Positions 8,462 to 17,214 of a DNA stretch of 64,000 bases are shown in pieces. Source of the DNA: JAFGAV01 sp041479055 (GTDB lineage: Bacteria; Acidobacteriota; Aminicenantia; Aminicenantales; JAFGAV01). The stretch lies in NCBI GenBank assembly GCA_963702835.1, contig OY969762.1:744001-808000 (forward strand), written 5' to 3'. The notes below the pieces were generated by a model. That model was not told the origin of the DNA, made no database searches, and saw only the letters and a list, made by a program, of their open reading frames with translations. Position 1 is the stretch's first letter. The number at the start of each line of letters is the position of its first letter. Made by a program: the position numbers and the translations under genes.

Positions 8462-10030
8462 ATGGCCGATAAAAACGCTTCTTTTGCCCTGTCCAACCCG
8501 CTGGCCGTGCTGCTGGACAAAGATCCCCGGGATTTCCAACGGTCGGATTTCCTCAAAGTCATCCACGGCCGGAACATCGAACGCATCACCTTCCACTACA
8601 CGGCCCTGGACGGCAAAATCAAGGAATTGAAATTGCCCGTGGCCGACAGCGACCAGGCCGAGAGCATCCTGGCCGAGGGCGAGCGAGTGGACGGCTCCTC
8701 GCTGTTCAAAGGGATGGTGGATATGGGGCTCTCCGACCTGTACGTGGTGCCGGTTTACCGGACCGCTTTCCTCAGCCCCTTCGACCCGGGCAGCCTTGAT
8801 TTCATCTGCCGCTACTTGACCAAAGACGGCCAGCCGGCGCCTTATGCCCTGGACAACATCCTGGCCCGGGCGGCCGATCTATTTCGCCGGAACACCGGCC
8901 GGGATATTTACGCCCTGGGCGAGCTGGAATTTTTCCTGCTCAGCGACACAGCCCCGAACTTCTATCCCGCTCCCAAGCAGATGGGCTACCACACCTCCGG
9001 GCCCTTCCTCAAGAGCGGCCAACTCTTGAACGAAATGGTCCATCACATCACTCAGATCACCGGGGCGGTCAAGTACGCCCACAGCGAAGTGGGTTTCGTG
9101 GAGAGCGTCCGCAGCGACCTGGAGGAGATCAGGGGCAAGCGGGCCGAGCAGCTGGAAGTGGAGTTCCTACCCCGGCCGGTAGAAGAAATGGCCGACGACC
9201 TGGTCCTGGGCCGCTGGCTCATCCGCAACATCGCCTATCGAAACGGCTGCGTGGCCACCTTCAGCCCCAAGATCGAAGAAGGCATCGCCGGCAACGGTCT
9301 GCATTTCCACATCGAGCTCCTGGGCCAAGGACGGAACGTCATGACCGGGCCGGACGGCAAGCTCAGCCCGGAGGCCCGCCGCCTCATCGGCGGGCTGTGC
9401 CACTATGCCGACTCGCTGACGGCTTTCGGCAACACTTGCTCCTCGGCCTACCTGCGCCTCGTTCCCAATCAGGAGGCGCCCACGCGCATCTGCTGGAGCG
9501 ACTTCAACCGGAGCGCCATGATCCGGGTGCCCCTGGGCTGGGCCAACCTCCCCGACCTGGCTCCCCGCGTCAACCCCGGCCAGAAAACGGAGTTCCACGA
9601 CCGGCGCGGCCGGCAGACGGTCGAGCTGCGCAGCCCGGACGGTTCGGCCCTCATCCACTTGCTCCTGGCCGGCATCGTCATGTCAACCGACTGGGCTTTC
9701 AAGGAAGACCGTTCCCTGTTCAAGGACAACGGACCGTTGGAGCTGGCCGAAAGGCTCTATGTCAAGGGAAACATCTTCACCGACCAGGAACTCCTGGCCC
9801 GGCTGCCGGTCCTGCCCACCAGCTGCGTCGCCTCCGGCCGGCTTCTGGTCCAGAAGCGCGAGCTCTACGAGCGCGACGGCGTTTTCCCGGCCAGCATCAT
9901 CGACTATGTGGCCGGCCTGCTGGCCAAGGAGAATGATGAGTTCATGAACCAGAAGCTGGCCGACCTGCCGGCCGACGACCGGCTGCTCGAGACGCGCCGG
10001 ATCATGCACAAGGACCTCCACCGGCACTGA
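8462..10030 (+). CDS. Glutamine synthetase family protein
   Basis: A 522-residue protein with the glutamine synthetase fold: beta-grasp N-terminal part (about 30-110, with KELKLPVADSDQAE and ERVDGSSLFKG), then the catalytic domain. Recognisable elements are GELEFFLLS (metal-binding glutamates), GNGLHFHIELL, LVPNQEAPTRICWSDFNRSA and VELRSPDGSA. AGGAG about nine bases before ATG 8462 supports that start over the GTG at 8438. The protein is longer than type I enzymes (about 450-470) and the catalytic motifs are somewhat divergent, so it may act on another amine or be a glutamine synthetase paralogue. No nitrogen-regulation gene is adjacent. Confidence 0.85.
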   Translation: MADKNASFALSNPLAVLLDKDPRDFQRSDFLKVIHGRNIERITFHYTALDGKIKELKLPVADSDQAESILAEGERVDGSSLFKGMVDMGLSDLYVVPVYRTAFLSPFDPGSLDFICRYLTKDGQPAPYALDNILARAADLFRRNTGRDIYALGELEFFLLSDTAPNFYPAPKQMGYHTSGPFLKSGQLLNEMVHHITQITGAVKYAHSEVGFVESVRSDLEEIRGKRAEQLEVEFLPRPVEEMADDLVLGRWLIRNIAYRNGCVATFSPKIEEGIAGNGLHFHIELLGQGRNVMTGPDGKLSPEARRLIGGLCHYADSLTAFGNTCSSAYLRLVPNQEAPTRICWSDFNRSAMIRVPLGWANLPDLAPRVNPGQKTEFHDRRGRQTVELRSPDGSALIHLLLAGIVMSTDWAFKEDRSLFKDNGPLELAERLYVKGNIFTDQELLARLPVLPTSCVASGRLLVQKRELYERDGVFPASIIDYVAGLLAKENDEFMNQKLADLPADDRLLETRRIMHKDLHRH

Positions 10031-10082
10031 GCGGTTGGTTAGAACAAGTTCCCGGAAAAAATGATGACAGGGATGCTGGCTG

Positions 10083-13000
10083 TTATTGATTTTTACGGGA
10101 ACCCATGTCCTCCACGGGCAGCCATACCGCCATCTCGCCCTGTCCGCGGTGGGCCCAGGCATAGTAGGGGATGGCTGTCAGGTCCTGAGCGGAGCGGAGG
10201 ACTTTTTTGCCGTCCTTGGACATGCGCATCGCCGTAGCCCGGCCTTTGAGCACGACGATGCCGCCGAGCAGGTCGTCCCTTTTCTGGGTTTCAAGCGCCG
10301 CTCCGGCCGGCAGGGCCAGGTTGGACACCTGGCCCAGGTTGTCCATTGCTTCTAGGCAATAGACCATCGGCCCGCGCTCGAAAGCGACACGGCCCAGGTC
10401 ATCCCTGACCAGCAAATGGGCCTTGACCCGGCGCGCCGGCATGGGCAGTTCCACCTCGATCAGGTCGCCCCTGGCCCACAGCCGGGTGATCTTGACGAAG
10501 CCCTTATCCAGGTCCAACGGGATCGGCCGGCCGTTGAGTTTTAGGGAGGCCGTGGGCTTGAGTCCGTCCTCGTATCTGTAGAGGTCGCTGGGCACGGGTT
10601 CGCTCCTGGCCCAGCCGGGAATGCGCACAGCCACGGTGAAGTTCCGGCTGGTTTTGGGGTCGATGAAGATCCGGACCGTTCCGGCCCAAGGATAATCCGT
10701 GCTTTGGCGGACCTGGACGTCCAAGCCCCCGCCGATTTTCAGGCTCGCGCTGCAGTCGGCGAACAGGTTGATGTAAAGGACATTGTCGGCCACGGCATAG
10801 ATGTAGCCGGGCAGGGAGGGGATAAAGCGGGAGATGTTGGAAGGACAGCAGGCGCAGGCGAACCAAGGGCTCCTCTTCTGTTCGCCGCTGGAGGCCAGGG
10901 GGTTGGAATAAAAGAACTGGTCGCCGCTGAGCCCGACGCCCGACAGGATGCCGTTATAGAGCAGGCGCTCCAGGATATCGAGATACTTGGCCTCACCGCT
11001 CAACAGGAACATCCGATAGTTCCATAGGGCCGAGGCGATCGAGGCACAGGTCTCGCAGTAGGCCGTGGCGTTGGGCAGGTCGTAGTCCGGGCCGAAGCCT
11101 TCGATACCGCCCACCGCGCCGAGGCCGCCGGTCAAGTACATCTTCCGGGAAACGGCGCTCTGCCAGATTTTGTCGAGGGAAGCTTGGTAGGCTTCGTTGC
11201 CGGTCAGGGCGGCCACATCCGCCACTCCCGAGTAGAAATAAGCCGCCCGCACGGCGTGGCCCACCGGTTCGGTTTGTTCGTTGATGGGCAGGTGGTCCTG
11301 GGCATATTCGCCGAAGGACTCGCGGTCCACGGGCCGGCCGCGCTCGTCGATAAAAAATTTGGCCAGGTCGAGGTATTTGCGCTCGCCGGTCAGACGGTAG
11401 AGCTTGACCAGGCCGATCTCGATCTCCTCATGTCCGGGCAGGCCGTGGCGCAGCCCCGGGCCGAAGACGCCGGCCACCAGGTCGGCATTCTTGAGGGCCA
11501 CCTCGAGCAGGTTCCTCTTCCCGGTGGCCTGGAAGTGGGCGGCCGCCGCCTCGTAGAGGTGCCCGGCATTGTACAGCTCATGGCCGTAGCGGAGGTTGGA
11601 CCAGCGCTCCCGGCTGTCCACCCAGATGAGGAAGGGGTTTTCCTGGAAGATGGTGCGGGCCGTATAGAGGTAGCCGTCCGGCTCCTGGGCCGCGGCGATC
11701 TTGGAGATGAGCGCGTCGAGATTGCTATCGAGCTCGGGGTCGGGATGGGTGTGGAGCGAATAAGCGGCGCCCTCGATGATCTTATAGACGTCCGAATCGT
11801 CGAAGGGATATTTAGTGGCGAACTTCCGCTCCCGGGCCGTGCCGGCCAGCACCGCGGCGGCGTTCTCGAAATTGCGGATACGGCCGGTCTCCTGGCACTG
11901 CCGGAAGGCGTAAGGAATGGTCACACTGCGGTTCGTCTCCAAGCGCGGCGCCCAGAAGCGGTCGGTAAGCTGCACCTCGGTGAAGGGCACGGGCCTGATA
12001 GGATAGTCGGGCTTCACCGTATCCAGCAGCTCGACTTCATAGACCAGGGTCGTCCCGGGCGATATGACAAAGCGCTTTTCAGCGGGCCTCTGTTTGGCAT
12101 AAAAGCCGCTTTTTCCGTAAGCCAGCGCCGCGGGGGCAATGAGGATCCTCTTGCCGCCTTTTTTCATGGCGGCCAGAGCCGACTCCAGGGCGGGAGTGAG
12201 ATGCGTCCGGCCCGGCTTATAGAGGAAAGGCTGGGCCGGGGAGTCGGGCCCGGGCCGCCCTTCCTCGGCGCTGCTGGCGAAGCTCTTGCCGGCCAAAGTC
12301 AGTCCGGAATAGCGGACTTTGAGCCAGACCCCTTTTTCCGGATAGGAGCCCTGACCCTCTTGGAGGACGATATATTTCAAACCGGAGGGAGTCGAAAAAG
12401 CCTTGGGCCAGTTGGCCTTGATGATCCTATCTTCTTGTTTTTGTTTTAAAACATCGGCTTCAGCCTGACGCACCTTGGCGGCTTCGACCATACGCCGGAA
12501 GGAAGCCGTATCGGGCCTGAAGGCGTTGGCCAGAGGGCCTTGCCGCACGATCTCCACGCTTTTAATGATGTCTCCCTGGACGATGGCCTTCACTACGTCC
12601 ATGCCCTCCACCACCCGGCCGAAGACCGTGTAGTCGCCGTCCAGGTAGGATCTGTCGGCCAGGGTGATATAGAATTGGCTGCTGTTGGTGTGGGGGCCGC
12701 TGTTGGCCATGCCCAGGATCCCCTCCCGGTCATGGCTCAGGCCGGGAACGATCTCGTTGGGGAAAGTATAGTCCGTTCCCTCCGCGCCCTCCCTGTCCGG
12801 GGCCCCGGCCTGGATGACATGGCCGGCTACGACGCGGTGGAACCGGGAGCCGTTGAAGAAGGGCCGGCCCGGGGGGAATACGCCGTTCTCGATCGTGCCC
12901 TCGGCCAGCCCGACGAAATTGGCCGTGGCCAGGGGCGCCTTCTCGAACTCCAGGGACAGCAGGATGACGCCCTTGTTGGTATTGAGCCGGGCGTAAAGTC

Positions 13001-13094
13001 CGACCGGCAAGGTCGTTTCTGTCTGAGGGAGAAGGCTGGCTCCCAGGAGCAGCAGGGCCAGGCCCCAGGTAATTTTCCGCAGCATTTTTTTCAT
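10083..13094 (-). CDS. Exported cyclophilin-FKBP-GH127 fusion protein
   Basis: A 1003-residue protein with a signal peptide (MKKMLRKITWGLALLLLGAS) and three domains in one frame. Residues 32-186 are a cyclophilin-type prolyl isomerase (FFNGSRFHRVVAGHVIQAG, HTNSSQFYITLA). A helical linker follows. Residues 237-360 are an FKBP-type isomerase (SGLKYIVLQEGQG, KKGGKRILIAPAALAYG, LVYEVELLD). Residues 365-1003 are a GH127 (DUF1680) glycosidase. That part keeps YCETCAS and FACACCPSN, the Glu/Cys set that holds zinc and the cysteine nucleophile in the beta-L-arabinofuranosidase HypBA1. ATG 13094 has AGAGAGG upstream, and 13247 would only add a non-conserved leader. Probable role: extracellular arabinofuranoside cleavage with attached folding helpers. 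Confidence 0.88.
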   Translation of the reverse strand: MKKMLRKITWGLALLLLGASLLPQTETTLPVGLYARLNTNKGVILLSLEFEKAPLATANFVGLAEGTIENGVFPPGRPFFNGSRFHRVVAGHVIQAGAPDREGAEGTDYTFPNEIVPGLSHDREGILGMANSGPHTNSSQFYITLADRSYLDGDYTVFGRVVEGMDVVKAIVQGDIIKSVEIVRQGPLANAFRPDTASFRRMVEAAKVRQAEADVLKQKQEDRIIKANWPKAFSTPSGLKYIVLQEGQGSYPEKGVWLKVRYSGLTLAGKSFASSAEEGRPGPDSPAQPFLYKPGRTHLTPALESALAAMKKGGKRILIAPAALAYGKSGFYAKQRPAEKRFVISPGTTLVYEVELLDTVKPDYPIRPVPFTEVQLTDRFWAPRLETNRSVTIPYAFRQCQETGRIRNFENAAAVLAGTARERKFATKYPFDDSDVYKIIEGAAYSLHTHPDPELDSNLDALISKIAAAQEPDGYLYTARTIFQENPFLIWVDSRERWSNLRYGHELYNAGHLYEAAAAHFQATGKRNLLEVALKNADLVAGVFGPGLRHGLPGHEEIEIGLVKLYRLTGERKYLDLAKFFIDERGRPVDRESFGEYAQDHLPINEQTEPVGHAVRAAYFYSGVADVAALTGNEAYQASLDKIWQSAVSRKMYLTGGLGAVGGIEGFGPDYDLPNATAYCETCASIASALWNYRMFLLSGEAKYLDILERLLYNGILSGVGLSGDQFFYSNPLASSGEQKRSPWFACACCPSNISRFIPSLPGYIYAVADNVLYINLFADCSASLKIGGGLDVQVRQSTDYPWAGTVRIFIDPKTSRNFTVAVRIPGWARSEPVPSDLYRYEDGLKPTASLKLNGRPIPLDLDKGFVKITRLWARGDLIEVELPMPARRVKAHLLVRDDLGRVAFERGPMVYCLEAMDNLGQVSNLALPAGAALETQKRDDLLGGIVVLKGRATAMRMSKDGKKVLRSAQDLTAIPYYAWAHRGQGEMAVWLPVEDMGSRKNQ

Positions 13095-13261
13095 CTGTGC
13101 CTCTCTTCCATTTTGGCAAAGCACCATTCTAATATCAAGCCATTCCTGCGGCCAGCGGGCCTCATTTTTCCCGGCGGCCATCTCCACTCGAACCACTCCG
13201 TGGGGCGAATCGTATATAATATTGATTACATTAATAAGACCTATCAAAGTGGAGGAAGACC

Positions 13262-13540
13262 ATGGCTGACACGAGCAAGAGCAAGTTCACGGTCAACGGT
13301 TCCGAGCTTATCGAGGCCATCAAAAAGCTCATTCACGAGGGCAACATCCGGCGCATCCGACTGCTCCAGGATGACAAGCCGCTGATCGACATCCCCTTGA
13401 CGGTGGGGGTCATCACCGTCCTGGCCGCGCCCGTGCTGGCGGCCATCGGCGTCATCGCCGCCCTGGTCAGCAAGTGCACCATCGAGGTGGAGAAGGTCGA
13501 GGACGTGAAGGCCGGGGAGACGAAGCCTAAAGATAAATAG
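13262..13540 (+). CDS. DUF4342 domain protein
   Basis: This 92-residue protein matches the small DUF4342 family: FTVNGSELIEAIKKLIHEGN, then RRIRLLQDDKPLIDIPLTVG, a hydrophobic stretch (VGVITVLAAPVLAAIGVIAALV) and a basic, acidic tail. The family is found in many bacteria, often downstream of stress or membrane genes; no function is established to my knowledge. One membrane-inserting helix is likely. GGAGGA lies five bases before the ATG. TATAAT at 13215-13220 could be its -10 element, though no clear -35 is visible. It is divergent from the fusion gene at 13094. Confidence 0.85.
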   Translation: MADTSKSKFTVNGSELIEAIKKLIHEGNIRRIRLLQDDKPLIDIPLTVGVITVLAAPVLAAIGVIAALVSKCTIEVEKVEDVKAGETKPKDK

Positions 13541-13555
13541 GCCGGAGGCCCGGAG

Positions 13556-14527
13556 CTATTTGAACCAGAGCTTCTCGGCGTTCTCCACGGCCACCTTATT
13601 CCTCACCCCCGGGTCCAGCCTCTTGAGCAGGGTGTTGTAGCGGGCCATGGCCTTGCCCAGGCTGTCGAAGTGGCCGCACAGGTCGCTGCCCAGGCAGAAT
13701 CGGCCGGGGAAGCGGTGGATGAGGTCGAGCCAATGCTTTTTGGGCTCCAGGTCGTCGCAGATGACGTCGTCATAGACTACCCAGGCCAGGTCCACGTAAA
13801 AATCCGCATAGCGGCTGAGGAAGGTCTCCACCATTTCGTGGTATTTCTTATGGAAAACGCGCCGGGAGATGCCGCAGTGGGCCCAGACGAAGATGGTTGA
13901 GGGAAACTTCTCCAGCACCTCCTCGACCTCGTGGAGATGCTCGTAGTCGTCGTGGATGCTGACCGAGGTGCTGTTGTGGTGGATGAGGACGGGCAGTCGG
14001 TTCCGTCCGCACAGGCGATAAACCTCGAACAGGGCCGGGTGGTTGATGCGGGCCACTTCCTCGTTGGTCAGGTTGGTCAGGTCGTCGTGCCGGAGCAGGA
14101 GTTCGCCCACTCCCCGCCAGAACGGATAGCGCTCCAGTATCCGCTCCACGTCCCGCACGGCGTACCGGTCGGTGGGGTTGAACCCGCACAGCAAGGGGGC
14201 GAACCGCCGCTGGTCCTTCTTGGCCAGCCGGGCGATCTCCAGGGCCAGGATGTCGTCGGTTTGGGGATAATAGTAGCAGCGGGCGTTGTCGTCCAGGTAG
14301 TAGTGGGGCGGATGGGGTTCGAAAAAATCCCATTTCTTTTTCACCGGCAGGCCGAAAACGACCGCCTTGACGATGTCGGCGGCGTCCATGGTTTTGAGCA
14401 GCCGGCGGATGCCGTCCGACTCCTGGATGAAGTCCACGAAGTGCAGATGGGCGTCGATGACGGGGAAAGCCGGCCGGCTTTCCGGGTGGCTGTGGATCTT
14501 GTGGTGAAAATGCGAATTGTAGCTCAT
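13556..14527 (-). CDS. Amidohydrolase-2 family metal-dependent hydrolase
   Basis: A 323-residue TIM-barrel protein. Visible elements are FPVIDAHLHFVDF (HxH metal site at the first strand), VLIHHNSTSV, IFVWAHCGISRR (histidine at strand six) and FCLGSDLCGHFDS (aspartate near strand eight). These fit the amidohydrolase-related family that includes decarboxylases and lactonases. No signal peptide is present, so it is cytoplasmic. Repeated phrases about decay-type substrates cannot be inferred; the substrate is unknown. It ends 15 bases from the convergent DUF4342 gene. Confidence 0.85.
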   Translation of the reverse strand: MSYNSHFHHKIHSHPESRPAFPVIDAHLHFVDFIQESDGIRRLLKTMDAADIVKAVVFGLPVKKKWDFFEPHPPHYYLDDNARCYYYPQTDDILALEIARLAKKDQRRFAPLLCGFNPTDRYAVRDVERILERYPFWRGVGELLLRHDDLTNLTNEEVARINHPALFEVYRLCGRNRLPVLIHHNSTSVSIHDDYEHLHEVEEVLEKFPSTIFVWAHCGISRRVFHKKYHEMVETFLSRYADFYVDLAWVVYDDVICDDLEPKKHWLDLIHRFPGRFCLGSDLCGHFDSLGKAMARYNTLLKRLDPGVRNKVAVENAEKLWFK

Positions 14528-14771
14528 GGGAGAAGGTGGAGATAATAGGGCATGACCTTGGCGGATGTCAAGCTTAAGAAAATATTTAAGAAAATACTTG
14601 CTTTCTACAAAATGTCTGCTATAATTTGAGCAATTCCTTGCTGGGCTGGCTGGGCAAGGACAAACCCTTCTTTATAATCCCCCTTAATAACTTAATTTTC
14701 CCCCAACAGCCAGCACCTCTATCAAGGAATTCAAGGGATGAATTATTTTCAAAAAAAAGGCATGGGGGGCC
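14528..14771. other. Intergenic region, no gene recognised
   Basis: About 240 bases, AT-rich in the 14560-14640 part. A minus-strand open frame crosses it (14619-14849) but has no protein-like features and overlaps the promoter and operator region, so I do not call it. Confidence 0.5.
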
Positions 14772-14800
14772 TTGACAAAGGGTCCCGGCCCTTTTATCAT
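14772..14800 (+). promoter_or_regulatory. Predicted promoter of the ArsR/Met-rich operon
   Basis: TTGACA (14772-14777), a 17-base spacer and TATCAT (14795-14800). The expected transcription start is near 14807, immediately before the inverted repeat at 14815-14834, an ideal place for repression. Confidence 0.6.
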
Positions 14801-14814
14801 ATAAACGGATATTG

Positions 14815-14834
14815 ATATTAATGAGAATTGATAT
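14815..14834. promoter_or_regulatory. Probable ArsR-type operator overlapping the start region
   Basis: ATATTAAT (14815-14822) and ATTGATAT (14827-14834) form an 8-4-8 inverted repeat with seven of eight positions paired. ATTGATAT also occurs at 14811-14818, giving a direct repeat. AT-rich inverted repeats of this kind just past the promoter are typical binding sites of ArsR/SmtB repressors. This suggests autoregulation; binding is not shown. Confidence 0.45.
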
Positions 14835-15177
14835 GCAGGATTGGACCAAGCTCAGGTTGTTCTTTCAGACGCTGGCCGACGCCAACCGCCTGCGGATCAT
14901 CAAGGTCATCGGACAGGAGCGGCGCTCGGTCTCGGAAATCGTGGAAGCCACCGGTCTTTCCCAGCCGCTCGTCTCGCACCACCTCCGCCTGATGCGGGAG
15001 CAGGGCATCCTGGAGACGCAGCGGGAGGGCCCCTTCATTTATCACCGGCTCAAGGAGACCCGGCTCCTGGAGGCCCTGGGGTTTTTCGCCGAAATCGCCG
15101 CGGAGTCGCAAAACGACAATAAAATCCGGAGGACGTTCTGCTGTCCACCCCGGTTGAATCGGGACAAAAGATATTAA
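14821..15177 (+). CDS. ArsR/SmtB-family metalloregulator-like repressor
   Basis: A 118-residue winged-helix regulator. The N-terminal helix (FFQTLADANRLRIIKVIG), the recognition helix region (VSEIVEATGLSQPLVSHHLRLMREQGI) and the wing (ETQREGPFIYHRL) are typical ArsR. The classic arsenic motif ELCVCDL is absent. Instead a C-terminal CC pair (TFCCPP, about residues 106-107) could bind a metal. Start is ATG 14821 or the in-frame ATG 14833; no strong ribosome site favours either. It is followed 12 bases later by the Met-rich gene, which has its own strong AAGGAGG, so the pair forms an operon under the promoter at 14772. Likely signal: a soft metal such as Cu or Ag (inference). Confidence 0.88.
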   Translation: MRIDMQDWTKLRLFFQTLADANRLRIIKVIGQERRSVSEIVEATGLSQPLVSHHLRLMREQGILETQREGPFIYHRLKETRLLEALGFFAEIAAESQNDNKIRRTFCCPPRLNRDKRY

Positions 15178-15189
15178 GGAGGACATCAC

Positions 15190-15804
15190 ATGGGTTTAAA
15201 AGAAAAAATGGCCGAAAAGTGGATGGGCAACATGAACCCCCAGCAAAGGCAGGAGATGATGGAGGCCATGATGGACAACTTTTTTTCGAAAATGTCCGCC
15301 GCGGAGAAGGCCAAAATGATGGAAACGATGATGGAAAAATTCATGGCCGGTTTAAGCCCCGAAGAAAAGCAAGCCATGATGGGAACCATGATGCCCAAAA
15401 TGATGGGCAGCCTGATGGGCGGACAGGGGTCTCCCCAGGGCGGAATGATGGGCCTAATGATGGGTCAAGGCGGTTCGATGAGAGAGATGATGTCCAGGAT
15501 GATGGCCGGCCGCAGCGAGGGCCAGGGTGAAAGTCCCTGGGACATGTGCCGGAAGATGATGGCCTCCGTCAGCCGGGCCTCGGAGATGGCCTCCTTCGCC
15601 ACTCCCGAAGTGCGCAGCCTGTTTGAAGAATGGGCGGCCCAGATCGAGGAGGAAGTCCTGCTCTATATCAAGGAGACCCAGATCACCGATGCCGACCAGA
15701 TCGCGGCCCGCTTCAAACTGTCTAAAAACAGCGCCAACTTCTTCCTGACCCGCTTGGCCCAGCAGGGCAAGATTTCCCTCAAGGCTGAGAAAGCCGCTCT
15801 ATGA
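15190..15804 (+). CDS. Methionine-rich protein with C-terminal winged-helix-like region
   Basis: A 204-residue protein of striking two-part build. Residues 1-133 hold 34 methionines, mostly as MM pairs inside repeated units such as QEMMEAMMDN, AKMMETMMEK and QAMMGTMMPKMMGSLMGG; there is one cysteine (DMCRK). Residues 134-204 contain no methionine and read like a small winged helix (LLYIKETQITDADQIAARF, then KNSANFFLTRLAQQGKISL). No signal peptide or membrane helix is seen, so it is probably cytoplasmic. Met pairs are typical soft-metal ligands, and the gene follows an ArsR regulator, so metal buffering or sensing is a reasonable guess. I do not recognise a described family. Confidence 0.85.
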   Translation: MGLKEKMAEKWMGNMNPQQRQEMMEAMMDNFFSKMSAAEKAKMMETMMEKFMAGLSPEEKQAMMGTMMPKMMGSLMGGQGSPQGGMMGLMMGQGGSMREMMSRMMAGRSEGQGESPWDMCRKMMASVSRASEMASFATPEVRSLFEEWAAQIEEEVLLYIKETQITDADQIAARFKLSKNSANFFLTRLAQQGKISLKAEKAAL

Positions 15805-16155
15805 CTTCTTCCGGAGACAGCGGTTCTTCAGGCTCTTGAACTCCGTACCATCCGGCAGGCCCATATACATTTCATAGACGTACTCATCAGGCCTCACCAT
15901 CCGGGTGATGTAGCGGATGGGAGTCGTTCCCCCCATGGGGTCCGCCCAACGCCCCGAATCCGTCCATGTCTTTTTCGCCGCGTCGTAGGTCCCCGACAGC
16001 AGGAAGAATGCCGTCGAGCTATTGTCGATCCAGAAGGTGAGGTATTTTCCCGGCATGTTGTCGTAGCCGACGATCTGGATCCCTTCGAAGGGCTGGCCCA
16101 TCATCGTGCCGCTGTACTTCATCATAATGAACCGGCCGCCCAGGATGGAATTCAC
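15799..16155 (-). pseudogene. Truncated DUF1579-like protein
   Basis: The 118-residue reading (GTG at 16155) corresponds to the C-terminal part of DUF1579 proteins: GGRFIMMKYSGTMMGQPFEG, GYDNMPGKYLTFWIDNSSTA and a beta-rich end. Full-length relatives have a signal peptide and an N-terminal region (with WxG-type motifs) that is absent here. Upstream on this strand an in-frame stop follows within a few codons and the DUF362 gene begins divergently at 16230, so the 5' part has been lost. It overlaps the end of the Met-rich gene by six bases, tail to tail. AGG directly before the GTG could still allow translation. Confidence 0.6.
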
Positions 16156-16229
16156 CTCGCAAGCTATTTATAAACGGCCGGCGGTGGTGATAGAATGGGG
16201 CATCTTTTGGCTCAAGAGTGGAGTCGGGC

Positions 16230-17207
16230 ATGGAACGTCGGCATTTCCTCAAAACAGCGGCGGCCGGGTTGGCGGCCTGGCGCGGGATGGGTTTCGGCCA
16301 GACGACGAGCAAAGAACCTGCCGGCTTCAGCCAAGTTGTCCTGGTCAAGACCAAAGACCGGAAAAAGGGGGTCAAGGCCGCTCTAGAGATATTGAGTTTC
16401 ACTCCGCCCAAGAACAAGCCGGTCCTCATCAAGCCCAATTTCAATTCGGCCGACCCTTCTCCCGGCTCCACCCATAACGACATTTTGGTTCAGCTTATTG
16501 AAGAGATGCGGGCGCGCGGAGCGACGGCCATCACCGTGGGGGAGAGGAGCGGCCCGCCCGACAGCCGCCAGGTCATGGAGGAAAAGGGAGTCTTCGACCT
16601 GGCCCGCGACATGAAGTTCAGCCTCCTCAATTATGAGGACCTGTCCGAAGACGACTGGGTCAAAATGACTCCGCAGGGGAACCATTGGGAGGACGGCTTC
16701 GCCGTGGCCAGGCCCGTGCTCCAGGCGGACTATATCGCCGCCGCCTGCTGTTTGAAAACGCACCAATACGGCGCCGTTTACAGCATGGCCCTCAAGCTGG
16801 CCGTGGGCCTGACGCCCAAGCGCCTCATGCGACAGCTCCACACCTCGCCCCACATGCGGAGGATGATCGCCGAGTTGAACCTGGCCTATCATCCCCAGCT
16901 GCTTCTTATGGACGGGGTAGAGGCTTTTGTGGACGGAGGGCCGATGACCGGGAAAAGGGCTCAGGCCGAGGTCATCCTGGCCGGCACCTGCCGAGTGGCC
17001 ATGGACGCCGTCGGCCTCGCGGTTCTCAAAGAACTCGGCTCGAACGAGGCGATTATGTCCCGGAAAATTTTCGAGCAGGAACAGATCCAGAGGGCGGTCG
17101 AGCTTGGCCTGGGAGTGGCGCGTCCCGACCAGATCCAGCTCGTCGGCGCGGACCCGGCCAGCCGCGCTTATGCCGACAAGATCAAGGCCGTTCTGGCCCA
17201 GGGATAG
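16230..17207 (+). CDS. DUF362 domain protein with Tat signal
   Basis: This 325-residue protein has a twin-arginine leader (MERRHFLKTAAAGLAAW) and a DUF362 domain: VLIKPNFNSADPSPGSTH, AITVGERSGP, CCLKTHQYGAVYSMALKLAVG and MDGVEAFVDGGPMTG. DUF362 proteins are often linked to iron-sulfur proteins, and Tat export suggests a cofactor-bearing or folded protein, but I see no 4Fe-4S cysteine cluster here. GGAG lies six bases before ATG 16230; the GTG at 16218 is a less likely start. The nitroreductase gene starts seven bases after the stop, so the two are an operon. Function unknown. Confidence 0.85.
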   Translation: MERRHFLKTAAAGLAAWRGMGFGQTTSKEPAGFSQVVLVKTKDRKKGVKAALEILSFTPPKNKPVLIKPNFNSADPSPGSTHNDILVQLIEEMRARGATAITVGERSGPPDSRQVMEEKGVFDLARDMKFSLLNYEDLSEDDWVKMTPQGNHWEDGFAVARPVLQADYIAAACCLKTHQYGAVYSMALKLAVGLTPKRLMRQLHTSPHMRRMIAELNLAYHPQLLLMDGVEAFVDGGPMTGKRAQAEVILAGTCRVAMDAVGLAVLKELGSNEAIMSRKIFEQEQIQRAVELGLGVARPDQIQLVGADPASRAYADKIKAVLAQG

Positions 17208-17214
17208 GCAGACG

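Noticed and set aside
14619..14849. Minus-strand frame of 76 codons
   Set aside because: It covers the ArsR promoter and operator, has no ribosome site and shows no domain-like composition.
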